From positions 434,001 through 498,000 of the forward strand of contig JANBVO010000025.1 of assembly GCA_030052745.1 (NCBI GenBank): 64,000 bases of DNA. Direction: 5' to 3'. The position numbers and the translations under genes were made by a program. The notes beneath the pieces are model-generated. The model saw only the letters and a program-made list of their open reading frames with translations, ran no database searches and was not told where the DNA came from. Numbering within the stretch: the first letter of the stretch is position 1; the number at the start of each line of letters is the position of its first letter. Of the stretch, positions 34,801 through 42,744 are shown one piece after another. The DNA comes from Pleurostoma richardsiae (lineage: Eukaryota; Ascomycota; Sordariomycetes; Calosphaeriales; Pleurostomataceae).

Positions 34801-37800
34801 AGCCGCGGGATCTTGCTGTGGACGAAACAAATACTGCTCCCGAAGATATTTCTGCGCCACAAGACGTCTCTGAAGCCGAGAAAATTGCTGCACCTGAGGC
34901 AGTCGCTGCTCCAGAACAAGTGGAGTCGCCTGAAGACATAATCACGGCTGAAGAGAGCGCAGTGCCCGAGGCCACTATTCCTCACGATGTCGATTTTCTC
35001 GAAGAAGCCACCACTGCGGCAGACATCACCACTCCTGAAGCTCCACAGGCGTCAGACCTCTCTATTGAGAATATTATGGCCTCTGAGGAACCTGTTGTGC
35101 CGGAGGAAGCTGCCCCGCCTGACGCTCTAGAGGAGGCGTCACTACCGCAAGTTGCCGCCCTAGAAGGAGACATGGCCGTGCGCGAAGACGCCGCAATTTC
35201 CGAACAAGGTTCTACACTTGGAGAGCCGGCTACTATCGAAGGAATTCCTCAAACTGAAGAGATTGCGACTCCTGAAGAAACTAGTCGTCTAGAAGAGTCT
35301 GTTATTCGGGAAGTCCACGACGTCTCTGAAGAACATACTGCTCCTGAAGTGGCTGCACCTATCATTCTGGAATCTGCTGGCGCTGCGGAAGAGATCACAG
35401 CTTCTGAAGAAGCCGCAGGTCCTGAGGAGACAACCACTCCTGAGAACACTACTGTACTCGAAGAGGCACCTGGTCCTGAAGAGACACGTGCTACTGGAGA
35501 AGAAGCGCCTGCTTTTGAAGAGACGACTGCTCTTGAAGAAGAAGCACCTACGCTTGAAGAGACACCTGTTCCTGAGCAGATCCATGATATACGCCAGGAG
35601 CCTTCCATTGCTGAAGAGCCTGCTGTTGCCGAAGAGCTTGCTATTGCCGGAGAGACTACACTCGTGGAAGGAGCTAAACTTCTAGAAGAGCCTTCAATTG
35701 CGGAGGAACCTTCTATTGCGGAGGAACCTTCTACTGTGGAAGAGCCTGCTTTTACAGAAGAGTATACTGTTGCCAAAGAGCTTGCCACGGCTGAAGAGGC
35801 ACCTGTCGCGGAAGAGGCTCCTCTCGTGGAAGAGGCTCCTCTCGTGGAAGAGGCTCCTCTCGTGGAAGAGGCTCGTCTCACGGAGGACCCCTCTTTTGTC
35901 GAAGATCTTCGTGTTACTGAAGAGATCGTTGCTGTCTCAGAAGACTCTATTACTCCTGAAGTGCTGGACACATCACAGCTCGAGGAGTCTGAGCCAGCTT
36001 TCCACTCTAATGATTACGAGATGCTCTCTACGCAGGTTGAGGACGCCGTGGCAGAGGTGCCTCAGAACCTAGAGCCTATCGAGTCGTCCCCGACTGTAGA
36101 TGACCTCTCAGGAGCGGGCTTGGGAGCGTCTCCGAAAGAAACAGCAGCCTCGCTAGACGACGACTCGCAGGTTCCTCCAGATGAACGGGGTTCCAACGTC
36201 GTTATCCTTGCGGATGAACAGGACACCTCAACACCAATTCTGGAGGGAGAGACCGCAATTTCGCATACCGTCGATGTTCAACAAGAGTTGCCACTAGACA
36301 GTACAGAAGAGCAACTGGCTGGCGACGTTGAGGAGGCTGTCATTCAAGGGTCCGAGTCGCCACACGTCGCCGTTCAACATCCTGTAGAGGAGCTTCAAGA
36401 GTCGGATCCGGACTCTCGAGATGTGCTCGCAGCAGAGATCTTCAGTTCAGCCAATGACAGCGTTCAACCACTTCAAGAGCCTGTTGAGTCAGAGCCTGAG
36501 AAATACGAAGCATTGGGCAAAGAACAGCTGCTTCCTATCGAGGATGAAGAGGTCCCCGTTAGAGCGGGCAGTCCTGTTCCAGCAGTGGTGGCAACGCCTG
36601 CGGCTGAAGAGTTTCATGAAGCGGGTACTCATCCTGAAGTGGCTGGCGTGGAGCACGACATTTCTGTGCAGCCGATCAGCGACCTACAGGATTCCGAGCG
36701 TGAAAGTCAAGGACCGGATATCCCTCCTGTACAGGATACGCTTGCTGTGCAGTTCGAGGACACACTCTTCAGTGATATACATGGCTTGAGACGCACTGAG
36801 AGCTCCACACTTGAACAGGAAAGCGACCAGTTCGACCTAGACCGAGATCTTCACTTCCCCCAGCAGCTTGATGGGAGAGTGGCTCCTCCTGCCGATACTG
36901 AACGAACTCTCGCGGAGTGGCCCGAGACCAGTGAATTTGTCGCCAGTGATGTCCCCGAGGAGCATCCACGTGACGAAGATATCCGTGGGATAAGCGAACA
37001 ATATCTCTCTCAGCAGACAGAAGAACTACCAGTCGATGCCCAGCCTCCGACTGATGCTGAGATCCTTCGCCCTCCCGAAGCTCAAGACACTGATGAGGGC
37101 CCCGCTGGTGATTCTTCAATACCCGAGGTGGCCACTCAAGATGCACAAGATCTAGTCGAGGCTCCAAGGGGGGCCATCCAATCAGAGTCTTCTGAGCTCT
37201 ATTCGGAGTCTCAAACTGAGGCGGTCCTGCCTTCCGGAGAAGAAACGCAGGCTCCGGAGCCCTGGCAAGAGGTCGACCGAGAGGCCGAAGCTCCCGTCAT
37301 CGGCCACGCCAAGGCCGAAATGACCAGCATCGAACCTCCTGTCACCGCTGACGAGGAACCACTAGAGTCTTTGCCAGAGGAAGCGGAAAGTCCGGAACCA
37401 ACAGATGTTGAGATTATGGTGCAAGACGTCACCAACGAACCTACTTCAACGCCGATTCCAGCGGAATCTCAAGAAAGGACAATACCTTTTGAGGAAGACA
37501 TCCCCGCGGTTATCATGCGAGAAGAGCCATTGACCCCTCAGCTCGAGGTCGACAATGTGCGTGACATAGTCTCCACCGTGATCGAGCCAGAACTACAGGC
37601 GGACGACTTCAAGGAAGCGGAGCCAGAACGGATTCCGAGCGTCACCGCTGCCTCTGCAACAGACAAGGGTTTACAAGTGCAGATTACCGAGCCTGAAGCA
37701 GAGCCTGTCGCGAAAGAGACTTCCCTGGGGCCAGTCTCTGAACTTCAGGCCGTCGCTGAAGAGGAGAGAGTCCACGTTGACTCTGAGGCTACTTCATTTA

Positions 37801-39392
37801 CGCCAGGAGCTCCCGCACTACATGAACGGGCTATCACTGAGGCAGAGGAGGCGTATCTGGAGGACTCGTCCCCCGTCGATTCGGCTGGCACAGGGAGCTT
37901 CGTCATCCCCGACCGCGCTCCGATACCTCCTCTGGAGAAGCTCCAGACTGAGGAACCTTCAGTCCACGTCCGTTCAATCTCACCAGCGGAGCTCGAGTCG
38001 CCGCATGTGGACGAATCCCAGGTCCCTCTCTCAGAGTCCTTCATGCTCGTCGACCACGCTCCTTCCACTGCCGATCGCGACTCAGTCACAGAGGAATTTA
38101 GAGAAAGGATTAAGCCCTTCCGTGCTGACTCTGGTACTCAAACAGAGGGCTTATCCCGAACGGGCACTCCGATGCCGTATCACGTTCGGTCCGCAATCAG
38201 CTCAGAGTTCAGGGCTCCAACGCCCAGCATCGTGATCCCGGACCTTCAAGATCCGCAAGCCATCCAGATGAGCAGAGCACGCAGTGTCCGGCGCCAGAGG
38301 CGCCACACCCTGCGCCACACGGAGGAGACGATTGCTGCTGCGGTGGTGATCTACGCCGCCGCCGAGGCCCTGAGCCCTCCTCACAGCCCCCCGCTTGGAG
38401 GCGCTCCTATCGCGAGGGAGCTGAAGCACGAGGAGGAGCCCGTTGCATTTAGTTTGTCCGACTCGGCGCCCGCCCAAGGGGCAGGCGCCGCGGAGAAGAG
38501 GAGCATTGGAGATGATGAAGCTGCACTTCGCAATTCCGTTGCTGACCTTTTGACAGAAAGCAAGTCTAGGGAGCTGCCCAAGGCCGAGGGAGAGGAGCCC
38601 AAGTCCCCGCGGTCCCGCCGCTCGAGCCACCACTCCTCCTCGCGGGGCTCTCGCCCGCGGGAGGCCGACAGGGACGCCGCCGCCAAGGTGTCGCACCACA
38701 GGCACCACCATCACCACCACAAGCGGCGCCCCGACAGCGAGCACTCGGGCCGGTCGGGCTCGGAGGCCGGGAGCCCCCGGACGCCCAAGCGCCAGGACAG
38801 CGGCTTCTCCCCCGTCGAGAGCTCGCACAGCTCGCACTCCCGGAAGCAGCGGACGCCGGACGAGCAGGCGGCCCATGACAAGAAGAAGGAGGAGAGGCGC
38901 CTCGCGCGGGAGAAGGAGGCGGCTCTCGAGGCGTCGCAGTCCCCCATGCGGGAGCCCAAGGGCAAGACGCCGGAGACGGCGGGCAGCTCGCGCAAGAGCT
39001 CGCACAGGTCCGCGCCCAAGGAGGAGGCGTCGCCGTCGCCGGCGCCGCCGAAGAAGTTCCTCGCGCTCAAGGGCGAGAGCGTGGTCGAGTCGAACTTCAA
39101 GCCGCGGGACGGGCCCGAGAGCTCGAGGGAGCGGCCCGATGCGCCGCGGCGGTCGACCACGAGCAGGGCGGCGAGGCCGCGGCCGTCTGTTGAGGGGACA
39201 CGCAAGCTGCACAAGTCGCGCGACGCCGCGAACGACAGAGAGAGGGAGGCCGAGGCGGTGAGCGGGGCGGAGGAGGTGGCCGCCAAGGGCGAGGACGGGC
39301 ACAGGAAGAAGCGGGAGGAGCAGCGGGAGAAGGAGAGGAAGGGGGAGAATAAGGGTCTGCGGGCTGTGATCAAGAGATTCTTCACGACTTGA
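25803..39392 (+). CDS. Giant acidic Glu/Ala/Pro-rich repeat protein ('involucrin repeat protein' type)
   Basis: The uninterrupted frame has 4,529 codons. A classical intron at 25975-26031 (GTGAGT...GACTAAC...GCAG, 57 bases, phase 1, no stop in frame) would reduce this to 4,510 aa. Residues about 60-180 are Lys/Ser-rich. Residues 180-4,100 are an extremely acidic low-complexity region of E, A, P, D, S, T and V without Cys or long hydrophobic runs, containing hexapeptide repeats such as EEPSIA and EEAPLV (residues about 3,200-3,370). The C-terminus differs: a conserved-looking block around 4,110-4,200 (RSVRRQRRHTLRH, AAAVVIYAAAEAL), a His run near 4,300, basic KKKEERRLAREKE, FLALKGESVVESNF, and a final IKRFFTT. 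Similar giant proteins in moulds are annotated 'involucrin repeat protein', and the Woronin-body tether Leashin has a comparable build; I cannot tell these apart. A structural, tethering or cell-cortex role is inference. An alternative start is ATG 25645 spliced 25800 to 25869. Confidence 0.85.
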   Translation: MNDPRDVQYCPVRANIDWTSVQFSEFEDVEVTDFSKVQYLEPSASEAEDDDVALEEEGESVPPLASRAHRRLTADADHEGQTTRPAARVGRERPPPSSPPPKSRKDKRKSKGVKSPPVAESGDESKDVRSPELETKEEAETPSGKKGKNAKKNAKKKQKAKNGKSPHSRDMSSAEGTKSPPPEPQAETVKPEEKDTATAVPDVLQVPEVAEKEQATPDAPSGVQDDEAEKDAAPAAAEPGTTKEPETKEPASEQSALAQDPAPPAEETVDDAGAPEAKENEETVKPAEDELALSTEAEAAPAAETPAEAETTAPEESVAEPAETESKLAEVDTQEPVEKSEEQEQEKSESKPAPEELEPPKSEEEATAPSQDAEAEAEAPSSEAEQSSAPPAGEEVTDAPAETAQQEAEASTEAEDPAIPSDGVKADEPTPEPVDSSEKDEESPIPAVEDAGGQAETEQAAPPATEEEVAGAGTDEKDASETKDEDPAAEPESPAQDPEPAAQAQGDTEEAPEKPEEDTSAAETKETSDSVEAAQDEQPAEPEKQEDGAETDVTPTNSEPATKEEESPTAPADATTADETPAAISEPEKPSEPPGAETESGEDGPTATEAQQQEPEVVEEAKAETSNAETEPPAEKSSDEGAAASGTPATETSAPPEDAPDASATEEPATTVEPETEVSQEATTEPAESATAPEADETGDDKPEPESPSTKQVRFAEEPEVIMAPLTRDGGDKPEQDGEAEAAEAPPSVPDVPPSVPDVPAEETVTVEPKPETHEGEIEKEVSSVGDVADTPASEGEDAGAVEATEDAGASASDAQAAEQAAVADDTTTAASTEVPEEEHVTPKEQADAEGTAGHESDTKSSDEDPKPEEEPGSADADTSATEAPSASAETEPEEESHEAAPEDVHEDKEPTAPEPEEPTELQATEIAAEASGDNTEDAAPGDSAESAEQQASSEVPEEAAAGAEPAEAPEASAQPAESDEKTDKEQADEGGETEPQSDAPADVGGASGEAAEEVKETETTAPTTEPAEAGEQVSAEPETEQEESPAAAADTPTVDVPEGDQEEVKEAESLKGEAPEPAAVAADEGASGEDGDKPATTEESDKEADEPAAAGDAAPPPEPAQGDVVPAEPETQIQTEAEAPNPEVDAGKDAETSSDAPKTDEPAEMAESKSADAEPMTQDADLAAERSEDVEETAPDTQEGDNDRSPAAVEAGASAVEGAAEPDVKSEQDGSSTPPPEASTEHDAEREETTQAESEEAKPAVQDGDQDKASPEGEEAQEVTEAAEAEAEPPKADTATANASDDSHAPQPELGSEEAAAPDDTAAADSKPAEANEATPEQEVVAAAVEAEVPDASEKAAAEPEPSQDENQTPETKDEAAEEVQAPAAEVTPEADAPVGESSDSSGSAEAEPDAEKTEDDVVAAPESVEAPEAGDVGEAPPADEGTEEAHKSVPAADSEALPETTLPTEAVAEEVAQEAPLVEDKPAEVEEPAEAEAQDTGVEGPSTEEAEASEGEKPPSDYGQEAEKAEAVPVVDEETKEEDTERDIESAKDVPQEDPEPTESAKSSGLDPIVEEGQKPEDTPPGDAEDSSSKAKGEESISDIVERHFRGQEGAESSRSIDDSDSDAKAGDVEGSSGEVGGAALDFSPGLAEEPGEPIPGEEALPGTDADDIVEESPRETGVVEAHVTEPEVDVHFDQGDGTDEAAPPLDDAAEGVHTLQEAETASQASGAELGEHDAAEESDGHEPPDTPHDPESGGAPTREELHDEGLPSDVAVEAPALETEDITPSAPEVAADHAGGSDGDQHASAPESPVQAEPDSGVTIESGHDAEKEAEETGGLLEPETAPQDVPPEQEHENIHTHDSEPAGQEYDSEDFVLVEKEEAAEEPPSSPVEHLSLPDETASADGGAPTGPDDIPLESPEPHQELPDEEPSNAQPTAPESIAESAASAELDSPVVVADDLNEDLQPSAAQDQSQEEQHIAVSDEGQEEEPASEEAASADPPPHVEQHDVEAGDAPEVEEQVMDLKDDSQPDEPAPLEAGVSETAQFPAGIEDEAPSTHTDSEREQDSPALETSDILAVEDRQESRDVYQPIDEPEALDPGVETLETESDAHLISEEPEVPVSEIPLEPSASDTVDDIPDPTNVETEGQVTGVEVESTDATIQPQEESELAELEAPKSPEDAAEPAIQAIPEVFDSEPPVLGDQSAEIPAAEVHDAVEALPDASDVAESSALPVAESTASSRQPEDAPNDIPLKPVDDEQPTEAVRFEETAAESSLFETPNTPEGDVEPSMQDIAASPDLSTGDVETPVPDVITSEGPEETADSESEVVSASTAAPAPEVSGVEIPEPSDAISTPTLAEAPQTEDFDVPAPVPDQVAGEDEVPVSEQGEAGSALGQASDEEMEPESQGAVTSVPETIDHQLEEIAVAVSAPDQDTTKEAATTAPVDLATTSPVITETEQDEVVGAADLEAHEDIRSVPETIAHEEALPAPEAAGVGETHDLASASSALPASISAPGSGAEVLEAEDGSTVIVPEVDLSHADEALDVLEEKATETAEPEESTPIDEPIEQELEVTDDTSPDEPITQVVEDLSGMQERPSTPVDDVPLEPDQEVIIAAAAPSAEEEEAHQLAIPLSSETPQEVSLEHEGLPIPEDPAVSLEDDVVQRPLSPEPTQDLSSDIAVATEEDLSQLEAKDEHIEDTDDDLQDLPEEAAPSETPETYAGVDEVAAVPPAESDNGINEELTQDVSAAVDTAAEEPLEPGISEVEPDHASDKQDATIAKPIEEDVPESFPDVDIRAPLESSDDTLGIPVISAASAASSEPGNIQEASDEAAESVPARAEEPEPREASDSTVSREAMALASDSPVKVPLDAHQDVETAPEDALEDAAPVPKAVLPEPAEEQPVQDDTVNLAEDVQATKEDATAPDEPELVTEEHDTNVLAGESAMLAEEELAVPQDSDTPEGVAPAERDVTPEAAIPEETATPEEGPKDAAAEDITAPEEPRDLAVDETNTAPEDISAPQDVSEAEKIAAPEAVAAPEQVESPEDIITAEESAVPEATIPHDVDFLEEATTAADITTPEAPQASDLSIENIMASEEPVVPEEAAPPDALEEASLPQVAALEGDMAVREDAAISEQGSTLGEPATIEGIPQTEEIATPEETSRLEESVIREVHDVSEEHTAPEVAAPIILESAGAAEEITASEEAAGPEETTTPENTTVLEEAPGPEETRATGEEAPAFEETTALEEEAPTLEETPVPEQIHDIRQEPSIAEEPAVAEELAIAGETTLVEGAKLLEEPSIAEEPSIAEEPSTVEEPAFTEEYTVAKELATAEEAPVAEEAPLVEEAPLVEEAPLVEEARLTEDPSFVEDLRVTEEIVAVSEDSITPEVLDTSQLEESEPAFHSNDYEMLSTQVEDAVAEVPQNLEPIESSPTVDDLSGAGLGASPKETAASLDDDSQVPPDERGSNVVILADEQDTSTPILEGETAISHTVDVQQELPLDSTEEQLAGDVEEAVIQGSESPHVAVQHPVEELQESDPDSRDVLAAEIFSSANDSVQPLQEPVESEPEKYEALGKEQLLPIEDEEVPVRAGSPVPAVVATPAAEEFHEAGTHPEVAGVEHDISVQPISDLQDSERESQGPDIPPVQDTLAVQFEDTLFSDIHGLRRTESSTLEQESDQFDLDRDLHFPQQLDGRVAPPADTERTLAEWPETSEFVASDVPEEHPRDEDIRGISEQYLSQQTEELPVDAQPPTDAEILRPPEAQDTDEGPAGDSSIPEVATQDAQDLVEAPRGAIQSESSELYSESQTEAVLPSGEETQAPEPWQEVDREAEAPVIGHAKAEMTSIEPPVTADEEPLESLPEEAESPEPTDVEIMVQDVTNEPTSTPIPAESQERTIPFEEDIPAVIMREEPLTPQLEVDNVRDIVSTVIEPELQADDFKEAEPERIPSVTAASATDKGLQVQITEPEAEPVAKETSLGPVSELQAVAEEERVHVDSEATSFTPGAPALHERAITEAEEAYLEDSSPVDSAGTGSFVIPDRAPIPPLEKLQTEEPSVHVRSISPAELESPHVDESQVPLSESFMLVDHAPSTADRDSVTEEFRERIKPFRADSGTQTEGLSRTGTPMPYHVRSAISSEFRAPTPSIVIPDLQDPQAIQMSRARSVRRQRRHTLRHTEETIAAAVVIYAAAEALSPPHSPPLGGAPIARELKHEEEPVAFSLSDSAPAQGAGAAEKRSIGDDEAALRNSVADLLTESKSRELPKAEGEEPKSPRSRRSSHHSSSRGSRPREADRDAAAKVSHHRHHHHHHKRRPDSEHSGRSGSEAGSPRTPKRQDSGFSPVESSHSSHSRKQRTPDEQAAHDKKKEERRLAREKEAALEASQSPMREPKGKTPETAGSSRKSSHRSAPKEEASPSPAPPKKFLALKGESVVESNFKPRDGPESSRERPDAPRRSTTSRAARPRPSVEGTRKLHKSRDAANDREREAEAVSGAEEVAAKGEDGHRKKREEQREKERKGENKGLRAVIKRFFTT
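25975..26031 (+). other. In-frame 57-base intron in the giant gene
   Basis: Donor GTGAGT, branch GACTAAC and acceptor GATGCAG are all textbook. The length is 19 codons and no stop is met in the reading frame, so both spliced and retained forms encode the full protein (G|GT...|AC gives GAC when spliced). Confidence 0.75.
35690..35880 (+). repeat. 18-base coding minisatellite in the giant gene
   Basis: Two adjacent sets of 18-base tandem units occur. At 35690-35743 three imperfect copies encode EEPSIA-like hexads. At 35811-35864 three perfect copies of GAAGAGGCTCCTCTCGTG encode EEAPLV, with a partial fourth copy to 35880. The identity of the second set implies recent expansion. Between them are diverged hexads of the same kind. 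Confidence 0.9.
38695..38723 (+). repeat. His-rich run in the C-terminal part of the giant protein
   Basis: CAC/CAT codons encode HHRHHHHHHK shortly before the Arg/Ser-rich tail. It marks the border between the acidic body and the basic end of the protein. Confidence 0.8.
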
Positions 39393-40257
39393 TCTTATGA
39401 GGCGAGGTGACGAAGATGGGGTTGACGGGGGCTGTCTACGATTATGATGATGTCGTCGGGATTGTTACAGTATGCGTTGCGATGCTTCCTGTTCTATTTC
39501 CTGTTATCTCTGTAGCCTTGTTTGCGTTCTTGGCTTTGTTTCCTACGACCGCTCATGGGCAATCACGAAGAGCACTATTGTATGACAGACGACTGTTACG
39601 GGATATAGTTATGCGTTGGTCTTGGGTCTGGGCATCACGATGGATGAAGCGCACGAGATGGATATGTCTACTTACACCTTCTCATCTATCTCTTTTGTTT
39701 CGTACAACTCCAAGAAATTTTGCTGAATACGAGTACTATGTTACCTCCCCTGTGTTGGCTTCTATGATTGACAGCCTGGAGTCTTGTGTCTTCACGCAAC
39801 CCCGAAGTTGCAGCATCCGACTTCAGGCCAGCACAGCATCAATTTCAACATCCAGAGATTCATGCAACGGATTTGTGAAGGGGAGAATGTACCCTCCAGA
39901 CTTATGCGCCAATAACTTGTTCGGCGTTAGTCATCAAGATTGGCAGCGCATACAGGCAAGGGATGCATCCACGAGTAATAGGTATTCCTTTCATTGTAGC
40001 AAACCATCTCGACGCGACCTATTTCGGGTATATGACCAGCCCCTTTTCCCAGACCAAAGCCAAAACACACTCCTTGAAGTCCCCAGGACCATATGCAAAC
40101 CAGTGCTAAACTACCACGCCAACAAAATAAACTCCGATACCCAGACGTCCGATGCCAGTCCTCACTCCTGCAAATGTCCCAAAGATGCTCATCAGCGGCC
40201 TCCTACAATTCTCATCACTGTGTCTCCAACATTCAGGTCGTCGATTCACACGGCAGA
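39393..40257. other. Convergent intergenic region
   Basis: 3' flanks of the giant gene and of the DUF6536 gene. An open frame at 39407-40267 (286 codons) begins 15 bases after the giant gene's stop, has no recognisable motif and runs into the antisense of the next gene, so I regard it as fortuitous. Confidence 0.5.
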
Positions 40258-42744
40258 TCACGCATAGCTCCGGCTCGCATCCAGCTGTCCCACCGCCCCA
40301 GCCGAGAATGCACAATGCCCAAGCTCCATACCCAAGCCCTCACGCACGACCCCCCACGTCACCGGCCTCCTCCAGAGGTCTCCCTCACTCGGATCCGAAT
40401 GACACCGCGCGGCGATCACCGCACTGCAACTCCCCCCCTCCAGCACCAACGGATTCCCCATTGCCCTACCGTCCACCGTGACCGCCGCCGGCGCACGGCG
40501 GCACCCGAGGCCCAGCACCAGGACAGCCAGCGCGACGAGCAGTCCCAGCAGCACTAGCAGGCCCACACCACTGAAGCCGAGGCCGAGCAGCGTCCGGGCG
40601 TCTGGGCCGGACACGTCGACGGCGACAAGGAACACGCTCTGCGAGAGCACGAAGCCCATGGCCGCGAAGAGGCCGAAGAGCAGCCAGCTGAGCGGCCGCG
40701 GCAAAGTGAGGTATAAACTCGTGGTTTGGGATCCCTCCGGGTCGGCCGAGACCCTCAGGGGTCTCCGTTGCCCCGTCGCGAAGAGCGAGCTCTCATGAGA
40801 GAGGTAGTACGTCGTGAGCAGGCTGTTGGTAGCGAAGTACAACGCGCCAAGCAGCAGCTGCGGGAGGCTGGCGACCAGCGCTGCGACGGCGGCAGCCGGC
40901 AGCGGGGGCGAGAAGACATTCACCGCATGCGGGCTGGCCTTCCCGAACGCAGTGAACCGACCATCTCTATCTGCCCGCGTGGATATAATCATTGAAGCCG
41001 CCGCGAGCCCCACGGCCGCGAGCCAGGGGACGCAGCTGAGGAGCCACCGCAAAAGGCTCGGGGTGCGGATCCAGTAGTGGTCCCGCGGGATCCAGTACTT
41101 GGCCTCGGCGTAGCCCCATCGCCCCTGACGGACGTCCGACCGAGTCATGAGGCAGCTGTCGCGGGTGCCCGGATCCGGGTCCCGAAGGAAGGAGGCCACG
41201 GCATCGCCCAGGGTCGCGAGCGGCTCGAAGCCTCTAAAGAAGAGGAGGATTGCGACGGTGCTGAGGGCGGTGAAGAGGTTGAGGAGGACAGCGATGCCGA
41301 GGAGGGAGCCGTTGAGGGAGACGGCGCATCCCCGCGCAGAGGGTTCGACAGGCTGAGCGAGGCAGAACTGCACGGCCGCGCCATTGAGCTGCACTTGGAC
41401 GGTGCTGTTCCCACTGCTACTCTTGCTAGAGGTGGTGAACTTCGATATGGACGTCCCTGAAGCTGTGGTCTGCACGAGAGAATTGCCGGCAGAGGTGAGG
41501 TTGGTGATGAGGAGCGCGGCGCGGAATTCAGTCTCGTAGACAGCGCTGAACTGATCGATGCAGGCGTCGGTGCTGAGATTCACCAGTTGGTTCCGACTGG
41601 CCAGATCTTGCAGAGCCAGGATGTCGAGCCGGCTCAAGCCGCCTTCATTATTAACCGTCGCGTTGCTGAAAGGAGCCCCGTCCAGGAACGACTCAGTGAC
41701 GAAGATAAGGTTGAAGTCCGCCCCGGCCCTGGAGGTGAAGATTACTGCATTATATCTAGCACTGCAGTCAGTGAAGAATGTCGTCTAGGAAAAGGGAGGC
41801 GTTACATACACTACTTGAGGAATGATCCCCACGGCGAGGATAATGATAGCCAGAAACACCCGCCCACTCGAGATGTGTAGCCAGTTCCGTGTCGATGGAA
41901 CGCCGATATCCAGCCACCTCTTGTGGTGATGTGCGAAGGAGACTTCTGTCCTCGTGGGACTGCTGAGGACTTGGAACAGGTAGTTCGCTCCTGCGATCAG
42001 CACCATGGCGAAGACATTGATTAAGGCGTGCAGGCCGAAGTTGATGTTCGATGCTGCTGAACACGACCCGCTGAACGCGGTCGACTTCCCTTCCAGGATC
42101 CGCACCTTGGCCACCGCCAGCACCAAGCACACGAAACCCGTAATTAATATCCAGAGGAATAGTGCTGCGTTGAGCATCACGCCGCCTCTCCAGCCATGCG
42201 CTAGCCGTCTCCATCCCCTTTTCCGCTTCTCGTTCGACCCTGATAATATGTGCTCCTCCTCATCGTGGGATGTCGTCGCCCGAGACCTGCCCGACTCGTC
42301 CTCGTAGAACCCCTCGAACTCCGCCGCCCGCGACTGGTGGGGCCTGTGTTGGTGGTGAATATCCACGTCTCGTTCTCCTATCCTGCCGCCGTTCTTCTTC
42401 TTCCTCGCTAGAGTCTCTGGCGTTTCTCCCCGGATGAAATTGACCACGTAATCTGGGACTATTGAACCGTCCACGACGGAGTCGCTGTCTCGCCCCAGTT
42501 TCTTCCGGCCTTGCCATGTCGCCCTCCGGAAATGGTCCAGTGTCGGGCTGGACAGCTCGGTCTCGGTGACTATGCTCTGGAACGGCCAGTGCACCGTCTG
42601 CCTCCCGAGCCGTGAGCTCTGCTGCTCGCCATGGCTCTCCGGCGACGGTTTAACCTTATGTACATCGGTCACATCGCCGTGCTCGTCCCAGGTGTATCGG
42701 TAAGTGGACTGGTTCGGATCTCTGGGCGGTATCACTATCTCCAT
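40258..42744 (-). CDS. DUF6536-domain multipass membrane protein
   Basis: Exons on the minus strand are 42744-41810 and 41755-40258, giving 810 aa. The 54-base intron (GTATGT...CACTGAC...GCTAG) joins IPQVV-YNAVIF, which restores the family block. The N-terminal ~170 residues are polar and presumably cytosolic. The DUF6536 domain follows (about 172-325): GWRGGVMLNAA, then a helix, SGSCSAASNINFGLHALINV, ANYLFQVLSSPTRTEV, and KRWLDIGVPSTRNW, the best conserved signature. A lumenal or extracellular segment with several N-glycosylation sequons comes next, then about five further helices (FFRGFEPLATLGDAVASFL lies between two of them). These fungal-specific proteins have no established function. The gene ends close to the giant gene in convergent orientation. 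Confidence 0.88.

Noticed and set aside
38202-39302. 366-codon Arg/Leu-rich minus-strand frame under the C-terminus of the giant gene
   Set aside because: Antisense shadow of GC-rich coding sequence without any domain of its own.
39407-40267. 286-codon open frame just after the giant gene
   Set aside because: It starts 15 bases after the giant gene's stop, has no family motif, and its end runs antisense into the DUF6536 gene.
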